Positions 1 to 6,093 of a DNA stretch of 7,418 nucleotides are shown here, in pieces (within the stretch, counting starts at the first letter, position 1; each line of letters begins with the position of its first letter). Source of the stretch: JANXAZ01 sp037446605. Lineage in GTDB: Bacteria > Pseudomonadota > Alphaproteobacteria > Geminicoccales > Geminicoccaceae. The notes beneath the pieces were generated by a model. The model did no database searches, was not told the DNA's origin, and saw only the letters and a program-made list of their open reading frames with translations. The position numbers were made by a program, and so were the translations under genes. The stretch covers positions 1 through 7,418 of the forward strand of contig JBBIIE010000180.1 in the NCBI GenBank assembly GCA_037446605.1, in the 5' to 3' direction.

Positions 1-115
1 CGACCGACTGGCCGAGCACCGGGCCCGGCCACGCGCCGAGCAGTGCCGCGGCCAGCGCCGCGGCGAGGCCGCCACGGCGCAGCGGGCGGGTCGGGCGGCG
101 GCCGGCGCGGAGCAT
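1..115 (-). CDS. ybgF: Probable YbgF/CpoB periplasmic coordinator, N-terminal fragment
   Basis: Only the first 38 codons are in the window; the rest lies beyond the left edge. Translation from the ATG at 115 gives a typical Sec signal peptide: an Arg-rich start (MLRAGRRPTRPLRR), a hydrophobic Ala/Leu core and a likely cleavage site near GPVLG-QS. No domain of the mature protein can be seen. The assignment therefore rests on position: ybgF/cpoB, a TPR protein with an N-terminal coiled coil that coordinates Tol-Pal with peptidoglycan synthesis during division, almost always follows pal. The gene begins 10 bases after the pal stop without a clear Shine-Dalgarno, so it is probably co-translated. 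Another secreted protein cannot be excluded. Confidence 0.6.
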   Translation of the reverse strand, partial: MLRAGRRPTRPLRRGGLAAALAAALLGAWPGPVLGQSV

Positions 116-125
116 CGCGGGGCGC

Positions 126-665
126 TCAGTTGGTGACGTTGACGACCGTCACGGCGCGCCGGTTGAGCGCCCAGGCGGTCTCGTCGTGACCGGGGTCGGC
201 CGGCCGCTCCTTGCCGTAGGAGATGGTGCGCAGCCGGTCGGCGGCGACGCCGAGTGCCACCAGGTAGTTCTTGGCCGCGGTCGCCCGGCGATCGCCGAGC
301 GCCAGGTTGTACTCGCGCGTGCCGCGCTCGTCGGCGTGGCCCTCGATGGTGGCGCTCACCGAGGGGAACTGCTGGAGCCAGGTCGCCTGGCGCTCCAGGG
401 TCTGGCGCGCGGCGTCGTCGAGCACCGCGCTGTCGAAGGCGAAGAACACGCGGTCGCCGACATTGACCTCGAGGTCCTGCTGGCTGCCCGGGGTGACGCT
501 GCCGCCCGGCCCGCCGAGCGCGGAGCTGCTCACCCCGCCGGCGCCGGGGACGCCCGCACCCGCGTCGGCACCGCCGGTCGCGGCCCCGCTCGCCGTGTCG
601 GGGGAGGAGCTGCAGCCCGCGAGCAGGAGCAGGCCCAGCGCTGCGAGCATGGTCCGGGTGATCAT
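126..665 (-). CDS. pal: Pal, peptidoglycan-associated outer-membrane lipoprotein
   Basis: Pal is anchored in the outer membrane by its lipidated N-terminus and binds meso-diaminopimelate of peptidoglycan or TolB. The 179-residue precursor has a short lipoprotein signal ending in the lipobox LLAGC, with Cys18 as the lipidation site, and Ser19-Ser20-Ser21 following. A Gly/Ala/Ser-rich flexible linker (about 22-62) leads to the OmpA-like domain (about 65-177). That domain has VFFAFDSAVL (73-82), the binding-loop motif EGHADERGTREYN (108-120) with Asp112, then LGDRRA with Arg127, ISYGKERP (148-155) and the final NRRAVTV (168-174). These match E. coli Pal closely. The ATG at 665 is preferred because of the GAGGAA site upstream and the lipoprotein signal length. 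The gene lies 70 bases after tolB with no terminator visible between them, and 10 bases before ybgF/cpoB. Confidence 0.97.
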   Translation of the reverse strand: MITRTMLAALGLLLLAGCSSSPDTASGAATGGADAGAGVPGAGGVSSSALGGPGGSVTPGSQQDLEVNVGDRVFFAFDSAVLDDAARQTLERQATWLQQFPSVSATIEGHADERGTREYNLALGDRRATAAKNYLVALGVAADRLRTISYGKERPADPGHDETAWALNRRAVTVVNVTN

Positions 666-674
666 CGGTCGAAC

Positions 675-680
675 TTCCTC
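675..680 (-). promoter_or_regulatory. Ribosome binding site of pal
   Basis: GAGGAA on the minus strand lies nine bases before the ATG at 665, the best Shine-Dalgarno in the Tol-Pal part. It decides the pal start over an upstream in-frame ATG at 707, which would put 14 charged residues before the lipoprotein signal. Strong separate initiation fits Pal being the most abundant protein of the complex. Confidence 0.7.
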
Positions 681-735
681 GCTTCTCGGTGATCGGTCTT
701 GGGGCAAGCGTCCCTCGGACGGGCCGACCCGCGGC

Positions 736-2061
736 TCAGGGCAGGAGGGCGGACCAGTTCGGATCGGAGGCGTCCAGGGGGGTCGGGATCTCGCGCTGAT
801 TGTAGCCGGTGACGTCGATGCTGAACAACCGGGTGCGCCCGCCGGCCCGGTCCTGGCGGCTGAACAGCACCACCCGGCCGTTCGGCGCCCAGGTCGGGCT
901 CTCGTCCTGGTAGGCGCGGGTGAGGAGCCGCTCGTCGCTGCCGTCGGGCTTCATCACGCCGATGTGGAAGAAGCCGCGCTCGATCTTCGAGAAGGCGATC
1001 AGATCGCCCCTGGGCGACCATTCGGGCTCGCCGTAGCGGCCGCTGCCGAAGCTGATCCGGCGCACGCCGGAGCCGTCGGCGGCCATCACGTAGAGCTGCG
1101 GCGAGCCGCCGCGGTCGGAGTTGAAGGCGATGCGGCCGCCGTCCGGGGCGAAGGAGGGCGAGGTGTCGATCGCGGCACCGTCGGTGAGCTTGCGCAGCCG
1201 GCGGCTGGCGAGGTCGAACGCGAACAGGTCGGTGTTGCCGTCGCGCGCGAGGCTCACGAGCAGGGTCCGGCCGTCGGGCGAGAAGCGCGGCGCGAAGCTC
1301 ATGCCCGGGAACTCGCCCAGCACGATCTCGCGCCCGCTCGCCAGCTCGCGCAGCACGACCCGCGGCGAGGGCGGGCGGAACACCATGTAGGCGATCCGCT
1401 CGACGTCGGGTGAGAGCCGGGGGGTCAGGACGAGCTGGCTGCCGTCGGTGAGGAAGGCGTGGCCGGCGCCGTCCTGGTCCATCACCGCCACGCGCTTGAT
1501 CCGGCGCGTGGCCGAGCCGGTCTCGCTGATGTAGGCGATCCGCGTGTCGAAGTAGCCGCGCTCGCCGGTCAGCCGCTCGTAGACCGCATCGGCGATCTTG
1601 TGCGCGATGCGCCGCCAGGAGGCGGCCGGCGCATCGAGCCGGAGCCCGGTCATCTGCCCGCCGCCGAACACGTCCCAGAGGCGGAACTCGACCGAGAGCG
1701 GGTCGGAGCCGCGGACCACGCCCGTGACCAGCGCCTGGGCGTTGATCTGCCGCCAGTCGGCGAAGCGGGGGATGCCGCGCAGCTCCTCGGGGCCCTGGAT
1801 GTAGGCCCTGCGGTCGATGGTGCGGAACAGCCCCGAGCCGTCGAGATCGGCGGCGACCAGGGTGGCGATCGCCTCGCCGCGCTCGCGCGCCGCCGGCCCG
1901 TCGCCGGCCATGGGGCTGACCGCGATCGGCATCGGCTCGACGAAGCCGCGGGTGATGTCGAGCTGGAGGGCGGCGCGCGCCCGGCCCGCCAGGAGGGTCG
2001 CTCCGGCGAGCCCCGCGGTCGCCGCGAGCAGCCGGCGGCGGGTGTGCGTGGGGCCGCTCAT
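736..2061 (-). CDS. tolB: TolB, periplasmic beta-propeller of the Tol-Pal system
   Basis: TolB is a periplasmic protein that binds Pal and, through its N-terminus, TolA, switching Pal between TolB and peptidoglycan. From the ATG at 2061 the protein has 441 residues. An N-terminal signal peptide has a twin-arginine look (THTRRRLLAA, then a hydrophobic stretch ending AGRARA before ALQLDITRG). An alpha/beta domain spans about 30-165. The beta-propeller (about 175-441) has repeated blades with the TolB/PD40 signature, such as FSPDGRTL, SPSFAPDGGRIAFNSDR, PEWSPRGDLIAFS and SPTWAPNGRVVLFSR. The frame is open to an ATG at 2109, but that start would bury the signal peptide behind 16 residues overlapping tolA. 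The ATG at 2061 overlaps the tolA stop (ATGA) and has AAGGA twelve bases upstream, so I prefer it. Pal follows after 70 bases. Confidence 0.96.
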   Translation of the reverse strand: MSGPTHTRRRLLAATAGLAGATLLAGRARAALQLDITRGFVEPMPIAVSPMAGDGPAARERGEAIATLVAADLDGSGLFRTIDRRAYIQGPEELRGIPRFADWRQINAQALVTGVVRGSDPLSVEFRLWDVFGGGQMTGLRLDAPAASWRRIAHKIADAVYERLTGERGYFDTRIAYISETGSATRRIKRVAVMDQDGAGHAFLTDGSQLVLTPRLSPDVERIAYMVFRPPSPRVVLRELASGREIVLGEFPGMSFAPRFSPDGRTLLVSLARDGNTDLFAFDLASRRLRKLTDGAAIDTSPSFAPDGGRIAFNSDRGGSPQLYVMAADGSGVRRISFGSGRYGEPEWSPRGDLIAFSKIERGFFHIGVMKPDGSDERLLTRAYQDESPTWAPNGRVVLFSRQDRAGGRTRLFSIDVTGYNQREIPTPLDASDPNWSALLP

Positions 2062-3092
2062 CCGCTGAGCGCATCCTTGGGATGGAAGGTCATGACCATC
2101 TCGCGCCACTGATCGTACTTCTCCGCCGGCAGGACGAGCTGGCAGGTGAGCACCGCCCGCTGCGCGCTCTCCGCCACGGTGCGGAAGGCCGGGTCGGCCA
2201 GCATGCGCGCCTGGTCCTCGATCCCCACCCGGGCGACGCTGCCGTCCCGGTTCATGGCGATGCGCAGGCGCACCTGCATGGTCTCGATGCCGCGCACGCC
2301 CACCGGCACGTTCCAGCAGCGCTCGATCTGCCGGCGGATGGCGTCGATCTCGCCCTGGGTGAGCGCCTGGTCGGCGCGCAACGCCGCACCGCGCGCCTCC
2401 GCCGCCTGCGGCTCGGCCCGTCCCCGGCCGGGGCTCGCCTGGTCGGCCTGGACCCGCCGCTCCAGCCGCTCGACGCTGCGCAGCAGGGCCGCGAAGCTGT
2501 CCTCCTGCGCGGGCTTGGTGGGCTGGCGCTGGGCGGGCTGCGGCTTGGCCGGCTCCGGCTTCGCCGGCTCCGGCTTGGCGGGCGGCCTGGCGGCCGTCTC
2601 GACCGGCCGCGGCGGCTCCGCCGGCCTGGGCCTGGGCGGTGGCGGGCGGTCCGCCGCCGGCTTCTCCGCCGGCCGCGCCTCCTCCTCGGCCGGCTCGACC
2701 TTGGCCGGCTGCGGACGCGGCGGGGGTGGCTTGGCCGGCTCGGGGCGGACCGGTGGTGCGACGAGCTGCGGCTCGGGCGCCGGCTTCGGGGGCGCCGGCT
2801 TCGGCGGCGGCGGCTGCTCGGCGGGCGGCGGCGTGGCGGCCTGCTGCGGCGGCGGATCCTCGGGTGGCGGCTCCGGCCGCGGTGCCGGTGCCGCGGCCTC
2901 GCGCGGTGGCAAGGGCGCCGCCTCGGCCGGTGCCCCGGGCGCGGTCGCGGTGGGCCCCGCCTCCGGCGCCGCCACGAGCTCGACCGTCACCGCCTCCTCG
3001 ACCGGCAGCGCGCGCGGCCGCACGAGGCCCAGGGTCAGCACCGCCCCGAGGGCCAGGTGGAGTGCCAGCGAGATGGTCAGCGCGCGGCGCAC
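2058..3092 (-). CDS. tolA: TolA, periplasm-spanning energy transducer, proline-rich variant
   Basis: TolA is anchored in the inner membrane by TolQR and reaches across the periplasm to TolB and Pal. This 344-residue protein has one membrane helix near the N-terminus (about 5-24, with the SLALHLALG motif matching the SHLS-type TolQR-contact region). A central domain of about 155 residues is dominated by Pro, Ala, Glu, Lys and Arg (about 42-196). A short charged helix SFAALLRSVERLERRV follows (199-214), then the C-terminal TolA/TonB-like domain (about 243-344) starting LTQGEIDAIRRQIERCWNVP. Cys259 and Cys317 could form a disulphide. E. coli TolA has an Ala/Lys helical centre instead. A GTG start at 3092 was chosen because it places the membrane helix as in other alphaproteobacterial TolA. 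The frame is open upstream without another start codon, so the exact start is uncertain. Its stop overlaps the tolB start (ATGA). Confidence 0.92.
   Translation of the reverse strand: MRRALTISLALHLALGAVLTLGLVRPRALPVEEAVTVELVAAPEAGPTATAPGAPAEAAPLPPREAAAPAPRPEPPPEDPPPQQAATPPPAEQPPPPKPAPPKPAPEPQLVAPPVRPEPAKPPPPRPQPAKVEPAEEEARPAEKPAADRPPPPRPRPAEPPRPVETAARPPAKPEPAKPEPAKPQPAQRQPTKPAQEDSFAALLRSVERLERRVQADQASPGRGRAEPQAAEARGAALRADQALTQGEIDAIRRQIERCWNVPVGVRGIETMQVRLRIAMNRDGSVARVGIEDQARMLADPAFRTVAESAQRAVLTCQLVLPAEKYDQWREMVMTFHPKDALSG
2542..2586 (-). repeat. Three imperfect 15-base tandem units in tolA
   Basis: On the plus strand, GGCTTGGCCGGCTCC at 2542, GGCTTCGCCGGCTCC at 2557 and the diverged GGCTTGGCGGGCGGC at 2572 follow head to tail. 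They encode repeats of the pentapeptide type PAKPE in the TolA proline-rich domain (residues about 169-183). Copies further out are more degenerate. Slippage in such units would lengthen or shorten the TolA arm without breaking the frame. Confidence 0.65.
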
Positions 3093-3135
3093 GACGCCGA
3101 TCCGCCGCGAGCCGCCGGAGCGCGGCGGCCGCGCA

Positions 3136-3600
3136 TCAGGGCGTTCCGCCGCGGCCGAGCGCCGCGGTGCGCGGTGGCTCGGTCACGAGCGCCACCTTGC
3201 CCACACCGGCCCGGTTGACGGCACCGACCACCGCCATCACCCGGCCGTAGTCGACGGTGCGGTCGCCGCGCACGAAGACGCGCAGCTCCGGGTTGCGCTC
3301 CTTGACCGCGACCAGGCGGGAGCCGAGCTCGTCGATCCCGATCGCGCTGTCCTGCAGGAAGATCGAGCCGTCCGCCCTGATCGAGACGGTCAAGGGCTCG
3401 TCCTGGCCGGGCAGGGGCGAGGTGCGCGCCTGCGGCAGGTCGACCGCCACGCCGGTGGTGAGCAGCGGTGCGGTGACCATGAAGACGATCAGGAGCACCA
3501 GCATCACGTCGACGAGCGGCGTCACGTTGATGTCGGCGAGCGGGCGCCGCCGGCGCCGAGCCCGCCGTCCCTGCCGACCGCCGACGGGGCCCGCCGCCAC
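3136..3600 (-). CDS. tolR: TolR, inner-membrane/periplasmic stator subunit of the Tol-Pal motor
   Basis: TolR is the ExbD/MotB-like partner of TolQ. Its single helix carries the protonated Asp in the channel, and its periplasmic domain binds peptidoglycan. The 154-residue protein has an N-terminal cytoplasmic segment very rich in arginine (residues 9-19), the conserved ADINVTPLVDVMLVLLIVFMV stretch at 22-42 with the key Asp31, equivalent to E. coli TolR Asp23, and the post-helix TAPLLTTGVAVDLPQA. The periplasmic domain includes ADGSIFLQD and VFVRGDRTVDYGRVM. The start is a GTG three bases after the tolQ stop, without a clear Shine-Dalgarno, which fits coupled translation. The TGA stop overlaps an out-of-frame ATG (TGATG), and the tolA frame begins 43 bases further on. 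Confidence 0.95.
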   Translation of the reverse strand: MAAGPVGGRQGRRARRRRRPLADINVTPLVDVMLVLLIVFMVTAPLLTTGVAVDLPQARTSPLPGQDEPLTVSIRADGSIFLQDSAIGIDELGSRLVAVKERNPELRVFVRGDRTVDYGRVMAVVGAVNRAGVGKVALVTEPPRTAALGRGGTP

Positions 3601-3603
3601 GGC

Positions 3604-4326
3604 TCAGTCGCCGGCCCGCGCGTCGAGCTCGCGGGCGACCACGACGCCGAACTCGTCGGCGAAGCTCTCGAGCCGGTCGGCGTAGGCGTCGAGCTCGTGG
3701 CTGAGCTTGTTGTAGGCGACCACCGCCGGGATCGCCGCCAAGAGGCCGAGCGCGGTCGCGAGCAGGGCCTCGGCGATGCCGGGTGCGACCACGGCGAGCG
3801 TGGTGTTCTTGGTGGCGGCGATCGCCTGGAAGCTGTTCATGATCCCCCAGACGGTCCCGAACAGACCGACGAAGGGCGCCGTCGAGCCGATCGTCGCGAG
3901 CGAGGGCAGGTGCCGCTCGAGCCGCTGCAGCTCGCGGTCGAGGGTCAGCCGCATGACCCGGCCGATCCTACCCACGAGGCTCTCGCGGCGGGCGGTGTCG
4001 GCCGGTCGCGGCGTCTCGCGCCACTCGTCCATGCCGGTGGCGAACATGAGCGCCATCGGATGGTCGACCTCGCGGGCGGTCCGCTTGTAGAGCTCGTCGA
4101 GCGGCGCACCCGACCAGAAGGCGCGCTCGAAGAGGCCGGCCTGCCGCTTCAGCCGGGCGAGCCGCCAGGCCTTCTCGACGATCACCGCCCAGCACCAGAT
4201 CGAGGCCAGGAGCAGGATCGCCATCACCGTCTTGACGACGGCATCGGCCTGGATGACCAGGGCCAGGAGGCTCGGGCCCGACGCCACGGCCCCGACCCCG
4301 ACCGCTGTGATCGCGTCCGGTTCCAT
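3604..4326 (-). CDS. tolQ: TolQ, inner-membrane proton channel subunit of the Tol-Pal motor
   Basis: TolQ is the MotA/ExbB-family subunit. It forms a ring around a TolR pair, converts proton flow into motion, and energises TolA for outer-membrane constriction at division. The 240-residue protein shows the family layout: a first membrane helix at about 31-50, a large cytoplasmic loop with LVGRIGRVM and REL-rich helices (about 52-142), then two long helices at about 145-168 (GSTAPFVGLFGTVWGIM) and about 181-205 (APGIAEALLATALGLLAAIP). Thr149 and Thr191 sit at the positions of the conserved channel-lining threonines of E. coli TolQ. The C-terminal segment after YNKL is cytoplasmic. The ATG is the only good start, although its ribosome binding site is weak. 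The stop lies three bases before the tolR GTG, so the two motor subunits are very probably coupled in translation. ExbB is excluded by the tolRAB-pal neighbours. Confidence 0.96.
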   Translation of the reverse strand: MEPDAITAVGVGAVASGPSLLALVIQADAVVKTVMAILLLASIWCWAVIVEKAWRLARLKRQAGLFERAFWSGAPLDELYKRTAREVDHPMALMFATGMDEWRETPRPADTARRESLVGRIGRVMRLTLDRELQRLERHLPSLATIGSTAPFVGLFGTVWGIMNSFQAIAATKNTTLAVVAPGIAEALLATALGLLAAIPAVVAYNKLSHELDAYADRLESFADEFGVVVARELDARAGD

Positions 4327-4485
4327 TGCGAGATCGTCTCAACCGCCGATGCTCGACCCGCGGGCAACTCGGATCGGCCTCGGCCTCGTGTTCGCCGACG
4401 GGCACCGGCCCGCCCATCCCCGGCCGTGGGGCGCGGGTTCGTTCCGCGGACGGACGAGGGATGCGCAGGACCTTCGCGCGGGAAT
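4327..4485. other. ybgC-tolQ intergenic gap
   Basis: This 159-base spacer is the longest non-coding stretch in the window. On the minus strand I see no convincing -35/-10 pair. It contains two weak inverted repeats: CGCGG at 4432-4436 pairing with CCGCG at 4444-4448, and GGCC-centred arms at 4403-4410 and 4422-4428 with one bulged base. Neither is followed by a T-run, so neither is a clear terminator. Upstream of tolQ there is no strong Shine-Dalgarno. A separate tol promoter may lie here, but the sequence does not show it clearly. Confidence 0.5.
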
Positions 4486-4947
4486 TTAGACGATCGACCC
4501 GCGCGGCTCAAGCGCGGCCCGATGCGGCAGGGCACCGACCCGACCCGCGCCGAACGCGCCGCGCAGCGCCGCGGGCAGCCGGCGCGGTCGCCCGTCCGGC
4601 GCGACGAAGGCGATCTCCACCTCGAGCCGGACGAGCGGCACCTCCCCGCGGCGGACGGTCTGCAGCAGCGTCAGGCTGGCGCCGCCGAGGCGCGCCGCCA
4701 CGGTCTCGATCTCGAGCAGCTCGTCGAGCCGCGCCGGGGCGAGGAAGTCGGCGACGCAACGCCGCACCACGAGGTGACCGCCGGCCCGCTCGGCGAGGCC
4801 GCGATGGTCGAGCCCGTGCGCGCGCAGGAGCTCGGTGCGTGCGCGCTCGGCGAAGCGCAGGTAGCTCGCATGGTAGACCACCCCGCCGGCATCCGTGTCC
4901 TCGTAGTACACCCGGACCACGAGGCGGTGCGCTTCGGGCGCGCTCAC
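4486..4947 (-). CDS. ybgC: YbgC acyl-CoA thioesterase of the Tol-Pal cluster (hotdog fold)
   Basis: YbgC is a cytoplasmic 4HBT-type thioesterase that hydrolyses acyl-CoA thioesters and is almost always the first gene of the Tol-Pal cluster. It has been linked to phospholipid metabolism at the inner membrane, but its role with Tol-Pal remains unclear. The protein has 153 residues, slightly longer than the E. coli protein. The family signature YYEDTDAGGVVYHASYL is at residues 14-30. Asp19, the second Asp of DTD, aligns with the catalytic Asp of 4-hydroxybenzoyl-CoA thioesterase, and His26 follows as in YbgC. The core continues with a conserved FAERARTELLR helix. The last ~25 residues are Arg/Ala/Gly-rich and not clearly conserved. 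It starts with GTG inside the ruvB stop (GTGA overlap), so it is probably translationally coupled to ruvB. It ends with TAA 159 bases before tolQ. Confidence 0.92.
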   Translation of the reverse strand: MSAPEAHRLVVRVYYEDTDAGGVVYHASYLRFAERARTELLRAHGLDHRGLAERAGGHLVVRRCVADFLAPARLDELLEIETVAARLGGASLTLLQTVRRGEVPLVRLEVEIAFVAPDGRPRRLPAALRGAFGAGRVGALPHRAALEPRGSIV

Positions 4948-5978
4948 GGCGCCGGATCGTCGAACAGCGCCGGCTGGCCGGCCGTGCCGGCCGGCGGGGC
5001 GAGGTCGAGATGGCGCCAGGCGGCCAGGGTCAGCACGCGGCCGCGCGGCGTGCGCTGCAGGAGGCCCTGCTGGAGGAGGAAGGGCTCGACCGTCTCCTCG
5101 AGCGTGTCGCGCTGCTCGGCGAGTGCCGCGGCGAGCGTGTCGATGCCGACCGGCCCGCCGCCATGGGCCCGGGCGATCAGGCCCAGATAGCGGCGGTCGA
5201 GGGCGTCGAGCCCGAGCCGGTCGACCTCGAGCCGGCCGAGCGCCTCGTCGGCGAGCGCGCGGTCGACCGGCGTACGGCCGGCCACGGTGGCGAAGTCGCG
5301 CACCCGGCGCAGGAGCCGGGTCGCGACCCGGGGCGTGCCGCGCGCCCGCCGCGCGATCTCGCCGGCACCCTCGGCGCCGAGTGCCAGCCGCAGCAGGGCG
5401 GCGCCGCGCCGCACGATCGCCTCGAGCTCCTCCTGGCCGTAGAAGTCGAGCCGCGCGTGGATGCCGAAGCGGTCGCGCAGGGGTGTCGTCAGGAGGCCCG
5501 TCCGGGTGGTGGCGCCGACCAGCGTGAAGGGCACCAGATCGATGCGCACCGAGCGCGCCGCCGGCCCCTCGCCGATCATGAGGTCGAGCTCGAAGTCCTC
5601 CATGGCCGGGTAGAGGATCTCCTCGACCTGCGGCTGCAGGCGGTGGATCTCGTCGATGAACAGCACGTCCCTGGGCTGCAGGTTGGTGAGCAGCGCCGCG
5701 AGGTCGCCGGCGCGCGCCACGATCGGCCCGCTGGTCATGCGGAAGCCCACGCCGAGCTCGGCCGCGACGATCTGCGCGAGCGTGGTCTTGCCGAGCCCCG
5801 GAGGACCCGCGAGCAGGAGATGGTCGAGGGCCTCGCCGCGGGCCCGCGCGGCCTCGATGAACACGGCGAGGTTGGCCTTGAGCGGGCCCTGGCCGATGAA
5901 GTCGGCGAGGCGCCGCGGGCGGAGGCTCTGGTCGAGATCCTCGACCCGCTCCTCGGCATCGACGAGACGGTCGCTCAC
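4944..5978 (-). CDS. ruvB: Holliday junction branch migration ATPase RuvB
   Basis: RuvB forms hexameric rings on both sides of a RuvA-bound Holliday junction and uses ATP to drive branch migration in recombinational repair. The 344-residue protein matches the usual length. It has the RuvB N-terminal signature LRPRRLADFIGQ (19-30), Walker A GPPGLGKT (58-65), Walker B with DEIH (109-112), sensor 1 GATTRTG (155-161), the LRDRFG segment carrying the trans-acting arginine (167-172), sensor 2 GTPR (214-217) and the C-terminal winged helix ending FLLQQGLLQRTPRGR. The frame stays open up to 6164, but the extra residues overlap the Fic gene and are unlike RuvB. I therefore chose the GTG at 5978, which gives VSDRLVDAEER and has GAGG four bases upstream. 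An in-frame GTG at 6026 is a weaker alternative. The stop overlaps the ybgC start by four bases (GTGA). Unusually, 1.28 kb containing a Fic gene separates it from ruvA. Confidence 0.96.
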   Translation of the reverse strand: MSDRLVDAEERVEDLDQSLRPRRLADFIGQGPLKANLAVFIEAARARGEALDHLLLAGPPGLGKTTLAQIVAAELGVGFRMTSGPIVARAGDLAALLTNLQPRDVLFIDEIHRLQPQVEEILYPAMEDFELDLMIGEGPAARSVRIDLVPFTLVGATTRTGLLTTPLRDRFGIHARLDFYGQEELEAIVRRGAALLRLALGAEGAGEIARRARGTPRVATRLLRRVRDFATVAGRTPVDRALADEALGRLEVDRLGLDALDRRYLGLIARAHGGGPVGIDTLAAALAEQRDTLEETVEPFLLQQGLLQRTPRGRVLTLAAWRHLDLAPPAGTAGQPALFDDPAP

Positions 5979-6015
5979 GGGGCCTCGCTCACGCTTCGTG
6001 CGACCCGGCCCGCCG

Positions 6016-6038
6016 TTTTGCGACACCGGTGTGCAAAA
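6016..6038. repeat. Near-perfect palindrome upstream of ruvB (operator-like)
   Basis: On the plus strand, TTTTGC-g-ACACC is followed without a spacer by GGTGT-GCAAAA: eleven-base arms with a single extra G in the left arm. An outer CGACC (6001-6005) and GGTCG (6039-6043) also match. The site begins about 11 bases downstream of the possible -10 box for ruvB. No T-run follows on either strand, so it does not look like an intrinsic terminator. It does not match the alphaproteobacterial LexA box (GTTC-N7-GTTC). It could be a repressor site or a leader hairpin. Confidence 0.6.
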
Positions 6039-6048
6039 GGTCGGCGTT

Positions 6049-6077
6049 TGCTTCGAAACAGCCCGAGTCCGTGTCAA
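6049..6077 (-). promoter_or_regulatory. Possible promoter for ruvB-ybgC (and perhaps tol genes)
   Basis: A perfect TTGACA (-35 type) lies on the minus strand at 6072-6077, in the spacer between the Fic stop and ruvB. Seventeen bases downstream the -10 position reads GAAGCA, a poor match to TATAAT. Alphaproteobacterial -10 boxes are often degenerate, and this spacer is visibly less GC-rich than the flanking genes. A start near 6042 would leave a leader of about 65 bases before the ruvB GTG. This is read by eye and remains tentative. Confidence 0.35.
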
Positions 6078-6093
6078 AACCGAGCAGGCGCAT

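Noticed and set aside
662..2074. A 470-codon minus-strand frame overlapping tolB
   Set aside because: It is an out-of-frame reading of tolB with an Arg/Pro/Ala-rich translation and no domain. TolB itself has full propeller motifs in the other frame.
2146..5190. A plus-strand open frame of 1014 codons, and another of 619 codons at 4326-6185
   Set aside because: They run antisense through tolA, tolR, tolQ, ybgC and ruvB, all of which have clear family motifs. Their translations are low-complexity Arg/Ala/Gly/Ser-rich text without recognisable domains, as expected in DNA where stop codons are rare because of high GC.
6016..6038. Palindrome as an intrinsic terminator after the Fic gene
   Set aside because: No run of T follows the stem on the minus strand, and the four T's lie before the stem rather than after it, so the canonical terminator pattern is absent.
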